A DNA stretch of 64,000 bases from Chlamydiales bacterium (GCA_024233575.1 JACKPN010000001.1:124001-188000), one strand, 5' to 3'. Counted from the first letter of the stretch, positions 15,682 to 25,301 are shown. The notes: generated from the sequence alone by a model not told the origin. Translations and numbers: made by a program.

Positions 15682-18600
15682 ATGTCATACGATATTAATC
15701 TTTCACGTGCGCAACCTCCCGTTCATTACTTTCACAACTCTTCTGAAGCAAATCAATGTGACATCTCGCATGATGAAAACTTTTCTTTTGAAAAACATTT
15801 ATTAGAAGTTAACGAAATCACAGTTACTTTGGTTGACGTGGTGAGTAAAGGCTTCTCGGCGCTAATGAAAAATTCATGCCGCAACAGCTCTGAATTAGGA
15901 CAACAGATTATCAAAAAATGGTTTAGCAATGCGAAAGAAGCCGACGGAGGATTGCTCGAGGCGATCATGAATGCACATGATGCCCACGCAGAACGTTACC
16001 TTCCGGGAGAGAAGGCTTCACTTGGAAGGTTTGGAGAAGGATGCAACGTCTTTTTTTCATTAGCATGTTATCCACAAGGAGTCGGTTCAGAAATTATTTA
16101 TAGAACAACATATCAACAGAAATCGGGACACTTATTTAGTTATCAAGCGACTGTGTTTATCGATGGGTTTGGAGAATTGATGACTAGAATACAAACATGC
16201 TCTCCAGCAGATGAATGTGGTACGTACATAACAGTACGCCCTAAACTAACAGGTGTAGAATTTCCCCCGGAACTGTTAGCAGGATCTTATAAAGATACTC
16301 TACGGTTAGCATGCTATCGTCATGGGAAAACAGAAATCACGTATGCAGGAAAAAAAACATCGATTGGTGGTAAGAATTCATTGATTCCTTCAGTTAAAGT
16401 GCTTTTGGATCGCGACACTATACGTATCCATGATAGCGGAAATGGTATCCCCCTTGATACATTTTGGAACTATGTTCTGGTTCCTAACAAATCAACAAAA
16501 AATGCCGCTGCTCAAAGAGTTATTCTTGAAAAAACAATTGAACGCGGGGAATACCATTATCAGTTCCCCACATTTATCGATCATAGTGAAGACTCTTCTG
16601 ATCATGCTTCAAAACTAGTGATTACCGTTGGCGGCGTGATCAATATGGAAGTTTTCTTTAAGCAGGATAGTACATCTACCGCGCGGAGCTTGGAACTTCC
16701 TATGTTTCCTGGATCAAGACAGACGGCTAATAGAAAATCAGTGTTCATCGCCGACAAAAATTGTTTGGAAAGCCGTTATTTATCCGGTTTGCTCAAATTC
16801 ACCGTTGACAATGCTATCGTTAATCAGACAGATGAAGGTTTTGATATTCTTAACCTATTGTATGATGGACTGGTGGCATGGGAAGCATTGGAATATATGC
16901 AGCATCTTGGAAATTATTTTTCAGAATCACTGAAAGAGTACCTGCACGAAAAACTGAATCAAACGACTCATTTGGTTCCCACTCCCCCTGATCGTATCAA
17001 TGATTGGAAAGCTGTGATTAATGATCAATTGCGATGTGTCCCTATCTGTCAAAATCTAGCTCCCAACAGATATCTGTATTTACAAGAAAAATTGAAACAA
17101 CTACACGCTGCCTCGTTAACTAGTGACGATCATATCAGACAATTGGGGTTAGAAGAAAAGTTGGTTATTGGAAAAACTGTCGTTTTCCTTCCTGACCATT
17201 TCTTCCCGGAGGGCGAATTTAACCCCATTTCCCAAGAACTGGGAGATACTCTTGCTGTACCTGAAAGCCTACTAACTAACCAATCCGTTGATTTTATTAA
17301 ACGTTCGATTTGTGATCACGTTTCGCCTCTCGAGGGAATGCTCGAACCTTATGGAGCACAAGACAATGACGACTCTTTCCTTGATAGATTTAACATTGTT
17401 AGCGTGGAGTTAGGAAAAAGAGAAAAAGTCGATACAGGCTTCTCAAACTATTTTCTTCAAACTGACATTCCGAATCACTGGGAAGCTGCACAATCTTTTG
17501 TTGAACATTATGCCGAAACAATGCTGCCGGCTGGTGATCTTGAACGGTCATATAGTGAAATTGAACAAATGGTTCGCAATATACACCGTAGCTTACAAGA
17601 GGAAAGTGAAGTAAACAACACTCGTTTGATAGAAATGGTACATAGTAATCTCAAAGAACATAAGGATAAAGTTTACAAATCTACATTTTTTTATGATAAC
17701 CGTTTAAAGCAGTGTGTAAAAATTAATTCCACTTACAATCTAATTTCAAGAAAGAATTCTGAATTATTCAAAGGTATCAGTAATGCATCTGACTCTATAG
17801 TCAGATATATAAAGAATATCCTTTTCCAGCCACTTAATGCTATTGAATTTGTCAATGCTCTCGTATACAAACGCATGTCTTCACATATTAGTCGTCCTCC
17901 AAAACCTTTATTACTCAAGATAAGGGGATATGACAATGTCTATTCTGCAGAAGGGGTAGAGAAATTATTGTTTACCTTTCTGACAAAAACATACGAACAT
18001 AAGCGATACTTAAAGAAATTGAGGAGAACGTGTCCTTCTAAGCTTAAAGATATCTTACCTGAAAACTCAATACTTTTACCCTGTACAAATATTAATCATC
18101 CTATAAGTTATCATGGTGATACTTTTAAAAATGTTTATCACATTGTTCAAGGATTAAGTTTTTGGTCAAGCAGTATACAGAATCTTCTCTTTAAAATAGT
18201 ACTCAATATCGGACTTGTATTGGAACATCCTGAAACAATTGGAGATTTAAATACCACCTTATTAAAACAGTATCTAAATCATTGGATGCAATCATGCAGA
18301 GAACAACTCTCAGCAAAAAAAGTTATTGAATTTATCAAGAAGAATAAAGTCAAAACAAGTAAAATAACGTATTCCTGGAACCCCTTTTTCCCTGTATCAA
18401 AATGGAAAACTATTGTTGAGGCGCTTAGCCAACTTAAGGCATCTCCAGAATTATGCAGAAAGCTGTTTAAATTCCAAAATGATAGTATCCCTTTAATTCT
18501 TGAATCTGAAAGTCTCTGGAAAATTGATGAAGAATTTCTTTCCGATAATGGAGAAGTGTGTCTTGAATTAAAGCTTCCTTGGAGATATTTGAATACCCCT

Positions 18601-21327
18601 TTTGAGCTCCTCGCAACCTACAACATATACCCCACTGTGTATGTAGAAGTTTTACAGCTATCTACCTCAGTTGAAGAGTTTCTCTTTGTTCTGAATTATT
18701 TTATAACTATAAATATAGAAAATCTCGATTCGAAAGAAACTATCCAATACGTCATACGCTCATGCTTCAATTGCTTATTTGGAAAACGAATCTCAAATGA
18801 AACGATGAAAAGCGTCACAAAGTTATCAATGCAAAATGACAATTATTACAAGCTTTTCCGTACGAATCCTCCATGGAAGATGATGTTAGACGATTTTGTT
18901 CATGAACTTGTCTCAAATCAAAATCGCAAGTACGTCACTAGTTTCCCGATAACTACTACATCAATAAAAATTCGTTGCAGCGCTGCAGTTCCCTTTAGTT
19001 TTTCACAGCTATCACAAACGCTCATGTCACAAAAAGCGGTAGATTTGCTAGAGTCAAACTTGATTTCGGCATTTATTTTTGAAATGCAGCACACACCTAA
19101 GGGACCTTCAATTTCAACTAAAGTAAAAAAGCTTGTCGAAAATAGAACCTCGAGTGTTCTTCTTGCTATAGTTAAAGAGATCCACCAAAATTTTGATGAT
19201 GCTGTACTATTAATGAAACAAAAAGGTTGCGAACGTTCTATCGGCACTATCCGCTATGGAATAAAGATTCTTAGTCAAGAAGTGAATCACCATCTTATCT
19301 TTAAAGCACATGATCAAGTGGGAATGACTCGTAAAGCATTATTTAAATATTTCTTGATGCCTGATGCTTCATCAAAGTGTGAATCCTCTGATACCGGTGG
19401 ACAGTTTGGAAATGGATCGTGGGTATTTCAAAATGCCGATTATGTACAGATCACCTCTCGTGATCCCGATGATCCTTTAACCGTCTATACCGTTACAATC
19501 ATTCCTAACAAAGACCGGTCTGATGCTCAGGTAAGATACGCCGACATTTCTGCTTTACCTGAAATAGAAAATTTCATAGGCACAGAATTTACACTTAAGT
19601 TCCCGGGAAAAGCATCATTTGAAGAGGTTGCTGCTGATGCTGTTCACCTTAATGAAATTGTTAGAAAGCTACGCTTTACAAAACAGTCATGGGAAGGCGA
19701 ACCAATGTGCGTCGAGCTGTCATGTGGTGACAATGAACCAGAAAAAATCAATCGCCTGCTAGGGATAGATATTCCCGTATCATGCAAAACAAATATTGTC
19801 AATGATGTGCATTTAGAAGTATACGATGTCTCTTCTGAGCAAAATACAACCGTCATTAGCTCTGTGATGTTTCAACGTCAGCACCTTAGCTCATTATCTG
19901 AATTTATAAAAAATCATGACATAGCTATCCCTACTGAACTATTGAAGCTTGTAGCTAATGACTGGATTTTTTCTATTCAATATCTATCTCGTCATCATGA
20001 TTTCAAGCCGGATCAAGATAGGGTTAGGCTACTGTTATCACCCAATACTAAAGAGAGAGTGCAAACAGCACTGCTAGATAGCATCTATATTGCCGTTCTA
20101 AAAAAAGCGATGACTGATAACTCATTGATGAGAACATGTATTAGTACATTCTATGAACATTTAGTGCCGGAGCAACATATTTGTAGGATTCAGTCTCGGC
20201 CAATAGCTCCAAATGACCCAAACTTTAACGCCCTGACACTGAATGAGTTTTTTATGGGATACTCTCATTCTAAGCTAGTTACATCACTGCACAACATGAT
20301 TAGCGATCTATATTACAATTCGTTAGAACCAAGAATAAACCGGGTTCGCGTCATTCTTTCTGAAAGAATGCAAGCACTTCGAGTCAAACATGAGAATGAA
20401 ACTTCTCTAATCAAGGTGTCTCAAGATGTTGACCAGTGTCAAGAAATGACCATTGAAGATATGTCTAAAGCCACTTCTATTGTGGACGCTGCTGGTAATC
20501 AACTTCCCAACGAAGAATTACATAAGTTTGCACATCAACTTACCGTTAAATGGTTTCAAAGTAAATATCCTCTAATATTACTTAATACAATCAACTCTCA
20601 GACTAAACCATATCTCGATGAGAAACAAAAAAAATTGAAGTCTCCAGAAAATAACCAATCCATCATTAATAACGATACAGTTGATGATCTTTTAACTAAT
20701 TTGTCAGCAATTCTCGAAAGAAACGCTTCTTTGAATCAAATTCAAACAATTTTAAAAAGCATGGTCAAATCATTATCGGGAAATACAGCCAACTTTCAGT
20801 TTACATACTCTTATGAAGCTTTAAACGGCTTTTTAATAACTGCTGATCAGACTATCTATTTCAACTTAAGAACTATCAACCTTAGCCATTTTCTTGATCT
20901 ACTCAAAGCCTTCGCTACTAACCAACCTATCTTCAATCGAGAATCAGCAAAATTAATCATTTCCATTGTCCCCGGAAACGAAGGAGTCTTAGTTCATGAA
21001 TTGCAACATTTAATAGATAATCAATCTGCTGATTTAAAATTATTGAACTGGCATTTTGATGGTCCAGATAGGATGGGAAAGCGTGTTTCATTTTCAGAAA
21101 GAGCGTGCAGCTGGTATGAGAAAAGAATCTTCCAAGGGGTGATCTATTCGACGCGTTTAGCAGTTCAAGATAACCTTGAGCGCTTAGGATTGTCACCATA
21201 TTTTCTTGAGGGAACACCTGAAGCAGACATTTTTGATAGCTTTGTAAAACAAATAGAAAAAATAGAGTCTTGTGAAAATGGAAGTCTTAGAATTGCTGAA
21301 CTTTTTAAGTTTGAGAAAAAACTATGA
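15682..21327 (+). CDS. Giant protein with two GHKL-ATPase-like regions and a C-terminal HExxH motif
   Basis: 1881 residues with no signal peptide. Near 91-102 'EAIMNAHDAHAER' resembles a GHKL N-box, followed by 'GRFGEGCN' (about 115) and 'HDSGNGIPLD' (about 249). A second, canonically ordered set lies at about 1165-1245: 'EIHQNFDDA' (N-box), 'HDQVGM' (DxxGM) and 'GGQFGNGSW' (lid glycines). These are hallmarks of Hsp90/MORC/sacsin-type ATPases. Near 1770 'VLVHELQHLID' is an HExxH zinc site, with 'FSERACSWYEKR' downstream offering a possible third ligand. The middle (450-1150) is unrecognised. It overlaps the next gene by 4 bp (ATGA), so the two proteins probably work together. No Shine-Dalgarno is evident. 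I know no named family with this combination. Confidence 0.75.
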   Translation: MSYDINLSRAQPPVHYFHNSSEANQCDISHDENFSFEKHLLEVNEITVTLVDVVSKGFSALMKNSCRNSSELGQQIIKKWFSNAKEADGGLLEAIMNAHDAHAERYLPGEKASLGRFGEGCNVFFSLACYPQGVGSEIIYRTTYQQKSGHLFSYQATVFIDGFGELMTRIQTCSPADECGTYITVRPKLTGVEFPPELLAGSYKDTLRLACYRHGKTEITYAGKKTSIGGKNSLIPSVKVLLDRDTIRIHDSGNGIPLDTFWNYVLVPNKSTKNAAAQRVILEKTIERGEYHYQFPTFIDHSEDSSDHASKLVITVGGVINMEVFFKQDSTSTARSLELPMFPGSRQTANRKSVFIADKNCLESRYLSGLLKFTVDNAIVNQTDEGFDILNLLYDGLVAWEALEYMQHLGNYFSESLKEYLHEKLNQTTHLVPTPPDRINDWKAVINDQLRCVPICQNLAPNRYLYLQEKLKQLHAASLTSDDHIRQLGLEEKLVIGKTVVFLPDHFFPEGEFNPISQELGDTLAVPESLLTNQSVDFIKRSICDHVSPLEGMLEPYGAQDNDDSFLDRFNIVSVELGKREKVDTGFSNYFLQTDIPNHWEAAQSFVEHYAETMLPAGDLERSYSEIEQMVRNIHRSLQEESEVNNTRLIEMVHSNLKEHKDKVYKSTFFYDNRLKQCVKINSTYNLISRKNSELFKGISNASDSIVRYIKNILFQPLNAIEFVNALVYKRMSSHISRPPKPLLLKIRGYDNVYSAEGVEKLLFTFLTKTYEHKRYLKKLRRTCPSKLKDILPENSILLPCTNINHPISYHGDTFKNVYHIVQGLSFWSSSIQNLLFKIVLNIGLVLEHPETIGDLNTTLLKQYLNHWMQSCREQLSAKKVIEFIKKNKVKTSKITYSWNPFFPVSKWKTIVEALSQLKASPELCRKLFKFQNDSIPLILESESLWKIDEEFLSDNGEVCLELKLPWRYLNTPFELLATYNIYPTVYVEVLQLSTSVEEFLFVLNYFITINIENLDSKETIQYVIRSCFNCLFGKRISNETMKSVTKLSMQNDNYYKLFRTNPPWKMMLDDFVHELVSNQNRKYVTSFPITTTSIKIRCSAAVPFSFSQLSQTLMSQKAVDLLESNLISAFIFEMQHTPKGPSISTKVKKLVENRTSSVLLAIVKEIHQNFDDAVLLMKQKGCERSIGTIRYGIKILSQEVNHHLIFKAHDQVGMTRKALFKYFLMPDASSKCESSDTGGQFGNGSWVFQNADYVQITSRDPDDPLTVYTVTIIPNKDRSDAQVRYADISALPEIENFIGTEFTLKFPGKASFEEVAADAVHLNEIVRKLRFTKQSWEGEPMCVELSCGDNEPEKINRLLGIDIPVSCKTNIVNDVHLEVYDVSSEQNTTVISSVMFQRQHLSSLSEFIKNHDIAIPTELLKLVANDWIFSIQYLSRHHDFKPDQDRVRLLLSPNTKERVQTALLDSIYIAVLKKAMTDNSLMRTCISTFYEHLVPEQHICRIQSRPIAPNDPNFNALTLNEFFMGYSHSKLVTSLHNMISDLYYNSLEPRINRVRVILSERMQALRVKHENETSLIKVSQDVDQCQEMTIEDMSKATSIVDAAGNQLPNEELHKFAHQLTVKWFQSKYPLILLNTINSQTKPYLDEKQKKLKSPENNQSIINNDTVDDLLTNLSAILERNASLNQIQTILKSMVKSLSGNTANFQFTYSYEALNGFLITADQTIYFNLRTINLSHFLDLLKAFATNQPIFNRESAKLIISIVPGNEGVLVHELQHLIDNQSADLKLLNWHFDGPDRMGKRVSFSERACSWYEKRIFQGVIYSTRLAVQDNLERLGLSPYFLEGTPEADIFDSFVKQIEKIESCENGSLRIAELFKFEKKL

Positions 21328-22442
21328 ATATCCCTTCTTTTAAATTAGAAGAATTTTGGAAAAAATATGAATTTATTACGCCCTATTTGCTTTGCTGTTC
21401 CGATGCAGAAACTTGGGGATTACAAGAACTTATTTCATTAGCTGACTGTGAGTCTAAAAAGCTTTGGGAATCTTTATCCCTTGGATATACAGAGCCGCCA
21501 GGGCATCCTATATTGCGGAGCGAAATAGCCAGTCTGTATTCTTCATTAAATTCTGATGATATTTTCACGTTTGCCGGTGCTGAAGAAGGAATTTACTGTG
21601 CCATGAGGGTATTAATAGAACCCGGTGATCATGTAATTATCATTGACCCATGTTATCAATCACTTGCAACCTTACCAAAGGTTTTTGGCGCAGAAGTAAC
21701 GGCTATTCAACTTAAGTTTGAAAATCAATGGCAATTAGATCTAATAGAAGTGCAGAAAGCATTTAGACAAAGTACTAAATTAATTATTCTTAATTACCCT
21801 CATAACCCTACTGGAACAATATTGAAAAAAGATATTCAAGATGGACTTATTGAATTAGCCAGAAAGAATGGAGCATATATTTTTTGTGACGAAGTGTATC
21901 GATATTTGGAAGTAGATGAAGCACATCGGCTCCTATCGATGGCGGATGCCTATGAAAAGGGAATTTCCCTCAACGTAATGACTAAAGCGTTTGGTCTTGC
22001 GGGTCTTCGCATTGGCTGGATTGCAACCCAAGATAAAAGATTTTTACGTGAAATAGGCTCCTATAAACTGTATACATCTATATGCAATAGCGCTCCTAGC
22101 GAAATTTTGGCAATTATAGCATTGCGATTGAAAAAACAAATCCTGCAACGTAATCGGAACATATTGCTGGCAAATCTAAATATCCTAGATGACTTTATGG
22201 AACGAAATCAAAAGAACTTGTCTTGGATACGTCCACAAGGGGGTACCATGGCGGTTTTGAAACTTTTACTTCCCATATCTGTAGAAACGTTCGCTGAGGA
22301 TTTGATACAAAATCAAGGGGTATTGATCATGCCTGGATCTGTATTCGATCTTCCGGGAAATTTCTTCCGAATTGGATTTGGGAGAAGGAACATGTCCGAA
22401 ATTCTAGCAAGGTTTGAATCTCACTTGCAACAACAGAGATAG
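21324..22442 (+). CDS. PLP-dependent aminotransferase, fold type I
   Basis: 372 residues of the class I/II aminotransferase family. 'LGYTEPPGHPILRSEIA' is the substrate-loop region, 'NYPHNPTG' the conserved Asn/Pro loop, 'FCDEVYRYLE' supplies the Asp that contacts the pyridine nitrogen, K221 in 'VMTKAFGLAGLRIGW' is the Schiff-base lysine, and 'FFRIGFGR' carries the carboxylate-binding Arg. All key residues are present. It starts inside the last codons of the giant gene, so translation is coupled. The substrate is unknown; the family includes enzymes of amino-acid modification and small peptide-like metabolites. A 14-bp hairpin 25 bp after the stop may end the transcript. Confidence 0.88.
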   Translation: MNIPSFKLEEFWKKYEFITPYLLCCSDAETWGLQELISLADCESKKLWESLSLGYTEPPGHPILRSEIASLYSSLNSDDIFTFAGAEEGIYCAMRVLIEPGDHVIIIDPCYQSLATLPKVFGAEVTAIQLKFENQWQLDLIEVQKAFRQSTKLIILNYPHNPTGTILKKDIQDGLIELARKNGAYIFCDEVYRYLEVDEAHRLLSMADAYEKGISLNVMTKAFGLAGLRIGWIATQDKRFLREIGSYKLYTSICNSAPSEILAIIALRLKKQILQRNRNILLANLNILDDFMERNQKNLSWIRPQGGTMAVLKLLLPISVETFAEDLIQNQGVLIMPGSVFDLPGNFFRIGFGRRNMSEILARFESHLQQQR

Positions 22443-22467
22443 CATTATCAGCCTTTGTCTTGAGGAA

Positions 22468-22503
22468 TATACCGAAATTGAATCAAGAATCAATTTCGGT
22501 ATA
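22468..22503. terminator. 14-bp-stem hairpin after the aminotransferase gene
   Basis: TATACCGAAATTGA and its perfect complement flank the loop ATCAAGAA. It could terminate transcription, though it lacks a clear T run. It also contains the 18-mer shared with 15492-15509, so it may be a boundary or dispersed repeat. Related TATACCGAAATTGAT occurs at 53411. Confidence 0.6.
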
Positions 22504-22618
22504 AGATGTTTTTAATACTATTAGACAATAATCGAGTTACTTCGTCCCAGGAAACGGTTATCCGTCAAATTAGAGTTGATTATTGAAGAAATTTCTTCAA
22601 AATCACCACTAGTCTGTA

Positions 22619-23035
22619 CTACCTCCAAAAGATATTGGTAGTTTTATTCCCTATATGGATTGATTTAATGTAAACTGTTTCAGAATCTTTTGTTGGCGTA
22701 CTGTTCCGAGATTCATGAGCACGAGTTTTTCTACCATCATCTTTGCTGGTAGTTCTGAAGTTCGTTGGTTGGAACTCAGAGGGACTTGTCGTTTTAGGTT
22801 CAATGGTGGATGAGGTTGTATCTTTTTCTCTTAGGTCCACGGCGCCCTTTTCGTATTCTTCGGGTATCGCTACTTCATCCATTTCAGTGCGGTCACATAA
22901 TTTGCTTGGACAAAGAACACCAAAAGATAACGTCTGCGTTTCGGGTACGAGTTTTTGAAACAGTCTATTGTACGCCTCGCTTCCGGGATTTACTAATACC
23001 GAGTATGTGCGACCGTTAGAACTCCCAGAGATCAT
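22619..23035 (-). pseudogene. Hypothetical gene, probably 5'-truncated
   Basis: The frame gives 138 residues from the first ATG (23035), but it stays open upstream for about 24 more codons ('FLEKTPQPLDEVEITDFSDC') until a TAG near 23110. The upstream translation looks coding and lacks a good start or ribosome site. The C-terminal half is rich in Ser, Thr and Lys and ends 'VYIKSIHIGNKTTNIFWR'. No domain is recognised. I read it as the surviving 3' part of a longer gene, though a non-ATG start is possible. Confidence 0.45.
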
Positions 23036-23135
23036 AGTGCAATCACTAAAATCAGTTATTTCTACTTCATCTAAGGGTTGAGGAGTTTTCTCTAAAAAAT
23101 GGCGAAGAAGCTAGTATGATTGTATAGAGGCATAA

Positions 23136-23179
23136 CTCCACCATCATGTCACAGCGATGTGATGGTGGAGCTATTTTTT
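23136..23179 (+). terminator. Strong hairpin with T run on the plus strand
   Basis: CTCCACCATCA (23136-23146) pairs perfectly with TGATGGTGGAG (23160-23170), followed by CTATTTTTT. The T run is on the plus strand, yet both neighbouring genes run on the minus strand. On the minus strand the hairpin is followed by TTATGCC, a weak terminator for prs. Confidence 0.65.
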
Positions 23180-24202
23180 CTAGTTGAAAATAGCAGAGAC
23201 AGAATCGCCTTTAGAGATTCTGTCAATCACATCGGCAAGCATTGGAGCGACAGAGACTTGCCTGATGTTATCGGGAAGCTCTCGCTCAATCGGGATCGAG
23301 TCGGTAACAATCATCTGCGTAAACGACGACTTCGCAATCTTATCAAGAGCATCTTTGGAGAAGACAGGGTGCGTGATGCAGGCATAGATCTTGCGGGCGC
23401 CATGCTTCCTAAGCTCCGCAGCAGCAGCGACAATAGTGCCTCCTGTATCACATAGGTCATCGACGATGATCACATCTCTGTCCTTGACCTCGCCAACGAT
23501 GTTAGTAGACTCGATAACTCCGGGCATCGCCCGCTGTTTAATAATCATTGCAAATCCGGACTCCACGCCTTTCTGTCTAAGCTGTTCTTTGAACTGTTTA
23601 GCCCGTGATACGCCGCCGGCATCGGGCGAGACAACCACGGGATTATTCATCTTCAGCTGTGCAGCATAATCGGCAAAAATTGGAGAAGAGTAGAGGTTGT
23701 CAACGGGAGCATCCCTGAAGAACCCCTGGATCTGACCACAATGAAGATCGATAGAAACAACGCGGTCGACGCCGGCATTTTCCAGCATCATTGCAACGTC
23801 GGATCCGGAAATCGGTACGCGGGGTGTGGTCTTGCGGTCTTGCCTAGCATATCCGTAGTAAGGGATGACAGCGGTGACTGAATTCGCCGATGAACGCTTC
23901 AACGCCCTGATCATTAAAATTAGCTCCATGATGTTGTCGTTCACCGATGCCTGATCGGTCCTGCATGTCGACTGGATGACAAACACATCCTGATTGCGTA
24001 CGTTCTCATTGATCTGTATCTGCACTTCGCCGTCGTTGAACCGTCCAACGATCGCCCTGCCGAGCGGCACGTTCAACTTATCAGCAATCTCTTCAGCAAG
24101 AGCGTGATTGGCATTGCCGCTGAACAACAGGTAGCCCTCGGCCTCCACGCATATTGTCATAGCGCACAGCGTAATCACTAGAATCCTCATTAGGTAACTC
24201 AT
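23180..24202 (-). CDS. prs: Ribose-phosphate pyrophosphokinase with N-terminal export signal
   Basis: 340 residues. The start at 24202 has AAGGAG 7 nt upstream; a TTG at 24220 gives a longer frame but no better site. Residues 2-22 ('RILVITLCAMTICVEAEG') look like a signal peptide, absent from ordinary Prs. The enzyme is otherwise complete: 'GRFNDGEVQIQI', 'YGYARQDRKTTPR' (ATP-binding region), 'SIDLHCGQIQGFF', 'VVSPDAGGVSRAK' and the PRPP loop 'DVIIVDDLCDTGGT'. It makes PRPP from ribose-5-phosphate and ATP. It lies 10 bp after the NTPase-APRT gene, which uses PRPP. Both carry signals, so the pathway may act outside the cytosol, where ATP would have to come from elsewhere. Confidence 0.85.
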   Translation of the reverse strand: MSYLMRILVITLCAMTICVEAEGYLLFSGNANHALAEEIADKLNVPLGRAIVGRFNDGEVQIQINENVRNQDVFVIQSTCRTDQASVNDNIMELILMIRALKRSSANSVTAVIPYYGYARQDRKTTPRVPISGSDVAMMLENAGVDRVVSIDLHCGQIQGFFRDAPVDNLYSSPIFADYAAQLKMNNPVVVSPDAGGVSRAKQFKEQLRQKGVESGFAMIIKQRAMPGVIESTNIVGEVKDRDVIIVDDLCDTGGTIVAAAAELRKHGARKIYACITHPVFSKDALDKIAKSSFTQMIVTDSIPIERELPDNIRQVSVAPMLADVIDRISKGDSVSAIFN

Positions 24203-24212
24203 GATAATCTCC

Positions 24213-25301
24213 TTAGTCAATCAAGTTAAAGGTCGGAATGCCGAGCGATTTAGCCCCTTCCAACGCGGGAATTTCAAGCAGTGAATTAAATTCGACAGGT
24301 ATTCCTCCTGCACGCATGATCAGATCGACGGCCGCCCTTGCGGAGCCTCCTGTGGCGATTAAGTCATCAACAATCAGCACGCGCTGCCCTTGAAGGATTG
24401 CTCCTTCAGCCAAAGCAAAACTGTCAGTGCCATACTCCTTTTCATATGTGACTTCGATGACTTTTCCGGGTGTCTTTCCGGCTTTTCTGATGGGAACGAA
24501 TGCGACGCCCAGCTCGTACGCCAATGCACCACCGACGATGAAGCCGCGCGACTCCAAACCGACAACAACATCAATCTCTTTGTTCTTTGCACGCTCGGCA
24601 AGAAGATGAATAGCGCTTTTGAAAGTGCTGGGGTTGCGCATGACAGGCATAAAATCCTGAAACAGGATCCCCTCTTTCGGATAGTCGGGATACATCACGA
24701 TCTGCTCTTTGATCTCACGGATCTCATCGCGATGCAGATTTTTGAATATAGCATCTTTAATGAGCTCTTTGCGTGAGTGCCCGCCAAATTGGGGATCGCG
24801 ATGCCAATCATTCTTGTCGATGGCCCGTTCAGCATACAGGCGGCTGACGGTCTCGCCAACTGTTGTTTGTGCAGCTAGCGCCTTCGTAACGATATGTGAT
24901 GGGATCTCCGTTGATGCGGTAGTGCTGAAATGAACCTCGTCCATAGACAAACACTGCACAAGAACGACTGCGCAATCCTTCCATTCATGATCTTGGTAAA
25001 TGTAGTTCTCAATGGCTACAACATAATCGGCGGGGGCTGCATCTTCTTGAGGAATATTCGATAACCGCGTAGCCGCCCCCTTTAAGCCTTCGTCATGGCC
25101 TACCGGCTGTTCCGGCACTCCGGAGGAAACAGCACAAGGCGTAACGATGATTTCTTCTGTAGGAAATGCTTCGCAGAAAGCTTCTTTCACAGCAGCGCAT
25201 TTGATCGCGCTTTCTGAGGCGACTAAGACGTTAAGACCTAGTAATGGCGGCGTGCTGGCCAAGGCACAGAACATGGTAAGGCAAATCAAACTGGTTTTCA
25301 T
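24213..25301 (-). CDS. Exported fusion: YjjX/DUF84-like purine NTPase plus adenine phosphoribosyltransferase
   Basis: 362 residues. Residues 1-22 are a likely signal peptide ('MKTSLICLTMFCALASTPPL'). Residues 23-185 resemble the YjjX/DUF84 inosine/xanthosine triphosphatases ('VLVASESAIKCAAVKEAF', 'SGVPEQPVGHDEGLKGA', 'YVVAIENYIY'). Residues 190-362 are an adenine phosphoribosyltransferase ('YPKEGILFQDFMPVM', 'GLESRGFIVGGALAYELG', PRPP loop 'VLIVDDLIATGGSARAA'). Thus one exported chain would clear non-canonical purine nucleotides and convert adenine plus PRPP to AMP. It is first in an operon with prs and divergent from an NrtR-like regulator. GGGGAG precedes the ATG. Confidence 0.85.
   Translation of the reverse strand: MKTSLICLTMFCALASTPPLLGLNVLVASESAIKCAAVKEAFCEAFPTEEIIVTPCAVSSGVPEQPVGHDEGLKGAATRLSNIPQEDAAPADYVVAIENYIYQDHEWKDCAVVLVQCLSMDEVHFSTTASTEIPSHIVTKALAAQTTVGETVSRLYAERAIDKNDWHRDPQFGGHSRKELIKDAIFKNLHRDEIREIKEQIVMYPDYPKEGILFQDFMPVMRNPSTFKSAIHLLAERAKNKEIDVVVGLESRGFIVGGALAYELGVAFVPIRKAGKTPGKVIEVTYEKEYGTDSFALAEGAILQGQRVLIVDDLIATGGSARAAVDLIMRAGGIPVEFNSLLEIPALEGAKSLGIPTFNLID

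Noticed and set aside
15471..15698. 75-codon frame at the left of the giant gene
   Set aside because: It is formed by reading through the inverted repeat at 15492-15579 and overlaps the start of the giant gene; probably not coding.
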